From contig JAZUMK010000023.1 in NCBI GenBank assembly GCA_045603585.1, forward strand, positions 1 through 64,000: DNA of 64,000 bases. The letters are read 5' to 3'. The position numbers and the translations under genes were made by a program. Below the pieces are notes generated by a model. That model was given only the letters and a program-made list of their open reading frames with translations, was not told where the DNA came from and did not search any database. Positions 58,017-64,000 of this stretch are shown piece after piece (within the stretch, counting starts at the first letter, position 1; every line of letters begins with the position of its first letter). Source of the DNA: SFEL01 sp045603585. Lineage in GTDB: Bacteria; Bacillota; Clostridia; Christensenellales; CAG-138.

Positions 58017-61000
58017 ATGAAAAGACTTCAGGCATTGCTGATGGCGGTCCTGATGCTAGCGTGTCTGCTGCCTGCTGCCCCTGCGGCCGCGGCAACGGAT
58101 TACAGCTGGATAAAGGTCAAGCTGTCCACCAACAACGCCACCTCCCTTACCATGTACGCTTCCGGCTCCTATTTTATAAAGGAAAACGGAGCGGAATTTA
58201 CGGGGGGTACTGTTACTGTGCGCAGCAATGGCGACGGCACCATGACCCTGTCCCATTCCGGCAGCGGCGAGCTTTATACCGCTTCCGCCATGTCCATAAT
58301 GCGCAGCAACGTATCCCGTGATGCAGGCTACCTGAAAATGGGCGGCAGGTGTTATCTTGGTCATTTCAATCTTAAGGCCATGTCTTCCGGATATATAAGG
58401 GTTGTAAACGAAGTGCCCCTTGCCCATTATCTCTATGGCGTTGTGGGCTATGAGATGAGCAATACCTTCCCCCTTGATGCCCTTAAGGCTCAGGCCATCG
58501 CCGCAAAGTGCTATGTGCTTTCCAATATCACCATGTCCGGCGATTATTATATCGGCGATACCTCCTCGGATCAGGTATATAAAGGATACGATTCTTCATA
58601 TACAAACGTCATCAACGCAGTTGACAGCACGCTGGATCAGATACTGGCGGTAAACGGCAATCTGCTGTGCACATACTATGCCGCAAGCAACGGCGGCGAA
58701 ACGCTGCTGCCCAGCCAGGCATGGCCCTCCAAGAACAGAAACGACAAGGGCTATGGCATCGCCCTTGACCCATATGACCTTGCAAACGCATACAGCAAAA
58801 AGGAGACCATAAGCTTCCCCATTAATATGCCGGGCAGCATCACTCCTGCTCTGATGAGCATGCTGCTTACCAAGGCGACCCAGCAGACCGGATACTCCGT
58901 AAACCAGATAAACTCCATAACCGACGTATCCGTTCACACTCCCAAGTACAAAAACACCACCCGCTGCATGTCCAAGTGCACTGTATCCATGGTGGTGAGC
59001 CAGAGCGGGTCAAACCCCATGGAAGTATCCTTTACCTTCAACACCAGCGAATTCGAAAGCTACGGCGTGGTGAGGGACAGCACCCTCCGCTCCTATTGGG
59101 GCGAAATGGGCTCGGACGGATACTATAATATCTACCACGTCCGCTTCGGCCACGGCGTAGGCATGAGCCAGCGCGGCGCTCAGGCCATGGCAAATGCCGG
59201 CATTTCATACAAGGATATACTGGGCTTCTATTATCCCGGCGCATCCTTTGCCACCATAAACGTATCCGAGCCCCAGAATCCCATAAACAGCGCGGTGAAC
59301 AAAGCCCCCGAGGGCAACTATGTTCAGGCTGTTACCACCGGCAATGTAAAGATGCGTACCGGTCCCGGTACCGGATACGGCAGCCTCGGTACCGTACCCA
59401 AGGGCTCCGATATATACGTATTTGAAAGCGTGGACGGCTGGGCAAAGGCATCCTATAACGGCACTGTGGGCTATATTTCGGAAAAGTACGTGGATTATCC
59501 CAACGGCAAGCCGGTACAGCCCACCCCCACTCCTGAGCAGGAAACCGACACAACCCCCGCTCCCCCCGAAAAGGAAGGCGTGATCGCCTACGGCGTTGTA
59601 AACGGCCAGGGGGTAAATTTCCGCACAGGCCCCGGCACATCATACAACAGCATTGCAAAGCTGGATAAGAATACCGCCCTTTACATAATGGGTTCATCAA
59701 ACGGCTGGTATGCCTGCGAAACACAGGACGGACAGAAGGGCTATATGATAGCCACCTATGTCAGCATAACCGGCTACCCCTCCAACGATGCCGAAAACGA
59801 GGAAGAGGTGGAGGATACTCCCCAGGAGGAGCAGAAGCCCGATCAGGAAGATGCTCAGATAACCCAGCCCACGGTAATTGCCTACGGCAGGGTAACAGGT
59901 CAGGGCGTAAACTTCCGCACAGGCCCCGCCACCACCTACCAAAGCATGGGCAAGCTGGATAAGAATACCACCATTGATATCTACGGCTCCGCAGGCAGCT
60001 GGTATTACGGCAAGGCCGGCAATACCATAGGCTATATCAGCGGCGGCTATGTTGAAATAACAGGCAAGCCCGAGGTGGTTGCCCCTCCCAGGACAGAAGC
60101 GGATACCGACACTGAAACCTCCCCCGATACGGATGACGGCGAGAGCGAAAACATTCAGGCCGAGCCCACACCCACACCGAAGCCCGAGGAAACAGTCACC
60201 GTTGGCCGCGTTACCGCTTCCGGCGTAAATATGCGCATAGGCCCCGGCACATCCTATACCTCTCTCAAGAAGCTCAGCAAAAATACCGGCCTGTATATCA
60301 ACGGCAAGAGCGGCAGCTGGTACAGCGTTGTTGCAGGCAATATCAGCGGATATATCCATGAGGACTATGTTGAGGTTACAGGCAGCGTTGCCAAGGAGGA
60401 GGTGGAATCCTCCGGCGCAATCGGCAAGGGTATTACCACAGGCAGCGTAAGGCTCCGCAAGGGCCCCGGCAAGGATCACGATTCCATACTCACCATCAAG
60501 AAGGGCACAGAGCTTACCCTTTTTGATATAGTATCCGGATGGTATTCCGCAAAGATGCCTGACGGCACTCAGGGCTATGTAAGCTCCAAGTACGTTAATG
60601 TGACCGCTGCCTATGACAGAGTTGAAACCGGCGGCCAGGAAGAGACTCAGCAGTCCACCGGCAAGGGCGTGCTTACCGCCAATGTAAACTTCCGCCAGAG
60701 CCCCTCCACAACGGCGAAGAAGCTGACCACCCTCAAGAAGGGCACGGAAGTGACTCTTTATTCCCTCAATGACGGCTGGTATGAGGCAGAATACAACGGC
60801 ACCCGCGGCTATCTCTTTGCCAAGTATGTAAGCGCCAGCGCAAATGTTGGCGGCAATGTGGGCACTCCCAATGTGGGCGGCAGCGTGGGCAGTACGGAGA
60901 ATATCGTAATATCCACCGACGGCAAGGTGTCCCTCACCAAGGGCACATCCACAGGCAATGTAAACTTCCGCTCCGGCCCCTCCACCAGCGGCACCACCGT

Positions 61001-61349
61001 ATACGGCAAGATCCCCAAGGGAGATACCGTTGAGATAATCGGCCAGACCAGCACATGGTACTATGTGATCTACAACGGCCGCGTAGGCTTTGTCAGCGGA
61101 GATTATCTCACTGTCAACGGCGGAGGCACAGTTGGCATACAGCCTGTAAACAGCACCATTACTCCTCAGGCCTGCGTTACCAATTCCGAGGTAAACCTGA
61201 GGACAGGCCCCTCCACCGGCCATGGCAAAATAACCCTGCTCAGCAAGGGTACGTCTGTTACGGTTTATTATGTATCCGACGGCTGGTGCTTTGTAAAATG
61301 TTCCAATGGCTACGGCTTCCTCTTTGATGAATACGTAAGCCTTGCATAA
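58017..61349 (+). CDS. Secreted SpoIID/LytB-domain protein with eight SH3b repeats
   Basis: This 1110-residue protein has signal peptide MKRLQALLMAVLMLACLLPA (cleavage near AAA-AT). A SpoIID-like domain follows (about 100-410: YLYGVVGYEMSNTFPLDALK, AQAIAAKCYVLS, YYAASNGGETLLPSQAW and the late GHGVGMSQRGAQAMA block). Eight SH3b repeats then run to the end, each with a VNFRTGPGT-type core and GWY turn, separated by acidic/proline linkers (TPTPEQETDTTPAPP). SpoIID proteins cut denuded glycan strands during engulfment, and SH3b repeats bind peptidoglycan. This long version is probably a wall-bound glycan-cleaving protein used outside sporulation as well (inferred). Confidence 0.88.
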   Translation: MKRLQALLMAVLMLACLLPAAPAAAATDYSWIKVKLSTNNATSLTMYASGSYFIKENGAEFTGGTVTVRSNGDGTMTLSHSGSGELYTASAMSIMRSNVSRDAGYLKMGGRCYLGHFNLKAMSSGYIRVVNEVPLAHYLYGVVGYEMSNTFPLDALKAQAIAAKCYVLSNITMSGDYYIGDTSSDQVYKGYDSSYTNVINAVDSTLDQILAVNGNLLCTYYAASNGGETLLPSQAWPSKNRNDKGYGIALDPYDLANAYSKKETISFPINMPGSITPALMSMLLTKATQQTGYSVNQINSITDVSVHTPKYKNTTRCMSKCTVSMVVSQSGSNPMEVSFTFNTSEFESYGVVRDSTLRSYWGEMGSDGYYNIYHVRFGHGVGMSQRGAQAMANAGISYKDILGFYYPGASFATINVSEPQNPINSAVNKAPEGNYVQAVTTGNVKMRTGPGTGYGSLGTVPKGSDIYVFESVDGWAKASYNGTVGYISEKYVDYPNGKPVQPTPTPEQETDTTPAPPEKEGVIAYGVVNGQGVNFRTGPGTSYNSIAKLDKNTALYIMGSSNGWYACETQDGQKGYMIATYVSITGYPSNDAENEEEVEDTPQEEQKPDQEDAQITQPTVIAYGRVTGQGVNFRTGPATTYQSMGKLDKNTTIDIYGSAGSWYYGKAGNTIGYISGGYVEITGKPEVVAPPRTEADTDTETSPDTDDGESENIQAEPTPTPKPEETVTVGRVTASGVNMRIGPGTSYTSLKKLSKNTGLYINGKSGSWYSVVAGNISGYIHEDYVEVTGSVAKEEVESSGAIGKGITTGSVRLRKGPGKDHDSILTIKKGTELTLFDIVSGWYSAKMPDGTQGYVSSKYVNVTAAYDRVETGGQEETQQSTGKGVLTANVNFRQSPSTTAKKLTTLKKGTEVTLYSLNDGWYEAEYNGTRGYLFAKYVSASANVGGNVGTPNVGGSVGSTENIVISTDGKVSLTKGTSTGNVNFRSGPSTSGTTVYGKIPKGDTVEIIGQTSTWYYVIYNGRVGFVSGDYLTVNGGGTVGIQPVNSTITPQACVTNSEVNLRTGPSTGHGKITLLSKGTSVTVYYVSDGWCFVKCSNGYGFLFDEYVSLA

Positions 61350-61422
61350 GAAGGGAAAAACAGGGCTGAACAAAAAAGCAGCCGACATATAATAATTCGA
61401 CATACTAAATCGAAAAACACAG

Positions 61423-61450
61423 AAAAACCGCGGTATTTTCCGCGGTTTTT
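61423..61450. terminator. Bidirectional terminator between the SpoIID protein and dCMP deaminase
   Basis: AAAAACCGCG-GTATTTTC-CGCGGTTTTT. Confidence 0.9.
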
Positions 61451-61466
61451 GCATTATGACGTTTTA

Positions 61467-61925
61467 TTATTCTTCGTATTTTACAAGCTCCACGCCTGCT
61501 TCTTTAAATATGGCAAGGGAGAAATCATCCGGATAGCCTTCTGCATATACTACACGGGATATGCCGCTGTTTACTATCATCTTGGCGCAGATGACGCAGG
61601 GCTGATGGGTGCAGTACATGGTGGCTCCGTCGATGGATATGCCCAGCTTCGCCGCCTGAATAATGGCATTCTGCTCGGCATGGATGGCGTAGCACAGCTC
61701 ATGCCGTGTGCCGGAGGGGATGTTCAGGGTGCGGCGCATGCACTCACCCTTTTCGGTGCAGCTCTTTATGCCGGCAGGCGCGCCGTTGTAGCCGGTGGTG
61801 AGTATGCGTTTGTTTTTTACTATTACAGCGCCGATGTGTCTGTTTTCCTGATAGCAGCTGGACCAGCTGCCGATGGTCCAGGCCAGTTCTATAAAGCGCT
61901 TATCCCACTTAGTCCATTCTGACAT
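61467..61925 (-). CDS. Deoxycytidylate (dCMP) deaminase-family protein
   Basis: The ATG at 61925 (MSEWTKWDKRFIELAWTIGS) gives 152 residues. It has the zinc deaminase motifs AIHAEQNAI (catalytic Glu) and TMYCTHQPCVICAKMI (PCxxC), and a GAVIVKNKRILTTGYNGAPAG segment typical of ComEB-like dCMP deaminases. An extra GECMRR insert with cysteines may hold a structural zinc. It would make dUMP for thymidylate synthesis. It converges with the SpoIID gene. Confidence 0.92.
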   Translation of the reverse strand: MSEWTKWDKRFIELAWTIGSWSSCYQENRHIGAVIVKNKRILTTGYNGAPAGIKSCTEKGECMRRTLNIPSGTRHELCYAIHAEQNAIIQAAKLGISIDGATMYCTHQPCVICAKMIVNSGISRVVYAEGYPDDFSLAIFKEAGVELVKYEE

Positions 61926-62088
61926 TATATGTATTCCCCCTGTAATTGGCAGTATTTTGAATAAGTATATCACCTTGGGAAAGAATAGTACAGAAATCCT
62001 TTGCCGAATAATGGATATTTCACCCTCTGGCCTCTGCGGACGGCGGTGGAGAGAATGGGGAATAAATGTGAAAATCTGCCATAGGCTA

Positions 62089-62117
62089 TTGAAAAGGATA
62101 AAGGGGTGTATTAAACT
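62089..62117 (+). promoter_or_regulatory. Promoter of groESL
   Basis: TTGAAA, 17 nt, TAAACT, just upstream of the CIRCE element. Confidence 0.7.
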
Positions 62118-62129
62118 ATCAACAATGGC

Positions 62130-62156
62130 TTAGCACTCAATGGCCTTGAGTGCTAA
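62130..62156 (+). promoter_or_regulatory. CIRCE operator (HrcA binding site)
   Basis: TTAGCACTC (62130-62138), 9 nt, GAGTGCTAA (62148-62156). It is an exact match to the CIRCE consensus, so groESL should be repressed by HrcA and induced by heat shock. Confidence 0.97.
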
Positions 62157-62203
62157 CAATAGCAAAGCAATATTTTATTATCCACACAGGAGGCACGTAT
62201 AAA

Positions 62204-62488
62204 ATGAAGCTCAAACCCTTACTGGACAGAGTTGTTCTCAAGAGCACCGAGGTTGAGGAGACCACCAAGAGCGGCATCATCCTTACCGGCAGCGCCAAGG
62301 AAAAGCCCGTGGTATCCGAAGTTGTAGCAGTTGGCCCCGGCGGCATGGTGGACGGCAAGGAAGTTACCATGTACGTAGAGGTTGGCGATAAGGTAGTTAT
62401 CTCCAATTATGCCGGCACCGAGGTCAAGCTGGACGGCGAAGAGTACAAGATCGTACGTCAGAATGACATTCTGGCAGTGGTTGAATAA
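62204..62488 (+). CDS. groES: Co-chaperonin GroES
   Basis: The ATG at 62204, after CAGGAGGCACG, starts a 94-residue protein: MKLKPLLDRVVLKSTEVEE, TKSGIILTGSAKEKPV (mobile loop that binds GroEL), VVAVGPGG and YAGTEVKLDGEEYKIVRQND. It forms the heptameric lid of the GroEL folding chamber. groEL starts 30 nt downstream in the same CIRCE-controlled unit. Confidence 0.97.
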   Translation: MKLKPLLDRVVLKSTEVEETTKSGIILTGSAKEKPVVSEVVAVGPGGMVDGKEVTMYVEVGDKVVISNYAGTEVKLDGEEYKIVRQNDILAVVE

Positions 62489-62518
62489 AACACATATATA
62501 AAAAGGAGACGATAAATC

Positions 62519-64000
62519 ATGGCAAAGCAGCTTAAATACGGCGAAGAGGCACGCCGCGCTCTGGAAGCGGGCATGAACGCCCTGGCCGATACCGTTAAGA
62601 TCACCCTGGGCCCCAAGGGCCGCAACGTTGTACTGGATAAGAAGTACGGCGCTCCCCTCATCACCAATGACGGCGTAACCATCGCCAAGGAAATCGAGCT
62701 GGAAGACCCCTTCGAAAACATGGGCGCTCAGCTTGTAAAGGAAGTATCCATCAAGACCAATGACGTAGCCGGCGACGGTACCACCACCGCCACCCTTCTG
62801 GCTCAGGCCATCATCCGCGAGGGCATGAAGAACGTAGCCGCAGGCGCCAACCCCATGGATGTAAAGCGCGGCATCGAGGCAGCTGTTGACGCAGCCGTAG
62901 AGGGCCTCCGCGAGATCTCCAAGCCCGTTGGCAGCAAGCAGGCCATTGCTCAGGTAGCCTCCATCTCCGCAGGGGATGACAACGTAGGCGCCCTCATCAG
63001 CGATGCTATGGAAAAGGTCGGCAACGACGGCGTTATCACCGTTGAAGAGTCCAAGACCATGAAGACCGAGCTGAACATCGTGGAAGGTATGCAGTTTGAC
63101 CGTGGCTATGCCTCCGCATACATGGTAACCGATACCGATAAGATGGAAGCGGTTCTGGATAATCCCTTCATCCTCATCACCGACAAGAAGATCACCAACA
63201 TTCAGGAGATTCTGCCCGTTCTGGAAGGCGTTGTACAGCAGGGCGCAAAGCTGCTCATCATCGCTGAGGACGTAGAGGGTGAAGCCCTTGCCACTCTGGT
63301 AGTGAATAAGCTCCGCGGCACCTTCACCTGCGTAGCCGTAAAGGCCCCCGGCTTCGGCGACAGGCGCAAGGCTATGCTGCAGGATATCGCCATCCTCACC
63401 GGCGGTCAGGTAATCAGCGAAGAGATCGGCATCTCTCTGAAGGAAGCCACTCTCGACATGCTGGGCCGCGCCCGTCAGGTAAAGGTCGATAAGGAAAACA
63501 CCACCATCGTAGAGGGTGCAGGTGATCCTTCCGAGATCCGTGCCCGCATCAGCTCCATCAAGGCCCAGATCGAGGAGACCACCTCCGATTACGATAAGGA
63601 AAAGCTTCAGGAGCGCCTTGCAAAGCTGGCCGGCGGCGTAGCCGTTGTAGCAGTTGGTGCAGCAACCGAAGTTGAGATGAAGGACGCAAAGCTCCGCATC
63701 GAGGACGCTCTCAACGCCACCCGCGCAGCCGTGGAAGAGGGCATCGTTCCCGGCGGCGGCGTAGCTCTGGTAAACGTTATCCACAAGGTAAAGGCCGTTG
63801 CAGATTCCTGCGAGGGCGATAAGCGCACCGGCGTTAAGATCGTAATGCGCGCTCTGGAAGAGCCCATCCGTCAGATCGCCGTAAACGCAGGCCTTGAAGG
63901 CTCCGTGATCGTAGAGAACATCAAGAACAGCGGCAAGGCCGGCTACGGCTACGATGCACGCAATGACGAATACTGCATCATGGAAGACAAGGGCATCATC
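62519..64000 (+). CDS. groEL: Chaperonin GroEL (3' end outside window)
   Basis: The ATG at 62519 follows AAAAGGAGAC. The 494 codons present cover most of the protein (about 540 expected): KQLKYGEEARRALEAGMNAL, VKITLGPKGRNVVLDKKYG, TNDGVTIAKEIELEDPFENM-like equatorial part, GDGTTTATLLAQAI (ATP site), the apical domain and VEEGIVPGGGVAL. It is the ATP-driven folding cage for cytoplasmic proteins. It is cut off by the window edge, not by a stop, and reading continues to base 64000. Confidence 0.97.
   Translation, partial: MAKQLKYGEEARRALEAGMNALADTVKITLGPKGRNVVLDKKYGAPLITNDGVTIAKEIELEDPFENMGAQLVKEVSIKTNDVAGDGTTTATLLAQAIIREGMKNVAAGANPMDVKRGIEAAVDAAVEGLREISKPVGSKQAIAQVASISAGDDNVGALISDAMEKVGNDGVITVEESKTMKTELNIVEGMQFDRGYASAYMVTDTDKMEAVLDNPFILITDKKITNIQEILPVLEGVVQQGAKLLIIAEDVEGEALATLVVNKLRGTFTCVAVKAPGFGDRRKAMLQDIAILTGGQVISEEIGISLKEATLDMLGRARQVKVDKENTTIVEGAGDPSEIRARISSIKAQIEETTSDYDKEKLQERLAKLAGGVAVVAVGAATEVEMKDAKLRIEDALNATRAAVEEGIVPGGGVALVNVIHKVKAVADSCEGDKRTGVKIVMRALEEPIRQIAVNAGLEGSVIVENIKNSGKAGYGYDARNDEYCIMEDKGII

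Noticed and set aside
62219..63784. 521-residue minus-strand frame opposite groESL
   Set aside because: It is a shadow of groES-groEL, which carry conserved motifs and CIRCE control.
1..64000. Integrated mobile element, prophage or CRISPR array
   Set aside because: No transposase, integrase, phage structural gene or regularly spaced repeats with unique spacers were seen. The only regular repeats are the three units near 2589.

Overview
The window looks like chromosome of an anaerobic, probably gut-associated member of the Clostridia (Firmicutes). Supporting signs are two T-box leaders on aminoacyl-tRNA synthetases (ileS, leuS), a CIRCE element on groESL, a SpoVT-type sporulation regulator with a sigma-G-like promoter, the darA-holB-yaaT block, strong Shine-Dalgarno sites, many hairpin-plus-U terminators and GC-rich third codon positions. 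No rRNA, tRNA, IS element, phage or CRISPR array was found. The genus cannot be fixed from this sequence alone. All readings were made by eye, without database searches.

Layout. 1-2.1 kb: the end of tuf, then cassette A (divergent XRE regulator, secreted beta-helix protein with an IPKTG tail, small ribbon-helix-helix protein). 2.1-8 kb: DUF1292 protein, a repeat-rich spacer, fructose-bisphosphate aldolase, glycosyltransferase, M29 aminopeptidase, P-loop kinase and GAPDH. 8-16.8 kb: selenium-type LysR regulator, beta-helix lipoprotein, DUF6440, MATE exporter, ferredoxin, yaaT-holB-darA, CPBP protease and a membrane-anchored XRE protein. 16.9-29.6 kb: T-box-ileS, ftsH, PHP phosphatase, a PRPP-synthetase-like gene, yqeC, hisJ-like phosphatase, T-box-leuS and tadA. 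29.6-34.2 kb: a 42-residue ORF, a two-component system, a Na+-translocating decarboxylase beta subunit with a very short gamma-like partner, and spoVT. 34.3-43.7 kb: NCS2 purine permease, YheO-like regulator and the ssnA-ygfK-xdh selenium/molybdenum hydroxylase cluster. 43.8-46.6 kb: TrkAH potassium uptake. 46.7-51.2 kb: regulator-potABCD polyamine uptake operon. 51.4-56.1 kb: DUF368 and EamA membrane proteins, a polar amino-acid ABC transporter and an Smr protein. 56.1-57.9 kb: cassette B, a second version of cassette A. 58-61.3 kb: a SpoIID protein with eight SH3b repeats. 61.5-64 kb: dCMP deaminase and CIRCE-groES-groEL (cut by the window end).

How the genes connect. ssnA, ygfK, xdh, yqeC, the LysR regulator, the NCS2 permease and the YheO-type regulator together suggest purine (xanthine/urate-type) use through a labile-selenium molybdenum hydroxylase, although the parts lie at three separate places. 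Fba and GAPDH are glycolytic. The decarboxylase beta and gamma-like genes imply Na+-coupled decarboxylation, but the alpha and biotin-carrier subunits are not in this window.

The most unusual signal is the pair of cassettes about 56 kb apart. Each encodes a secreted beta-helix protein whose last 92 residues are almost identical to the other's (90/92 by my alignment), although the N-terminal helices are unrelated at DNA level. In each cassette a paralogous small RHH gene follows 27-28 nt after the stop, and a different divergent DNA-binding gene lies upstream beside a dyad-rich promoter. This looks like a variable-head/constant-tail surface-protein module with its own regulators. I do not recognise it as a named system.
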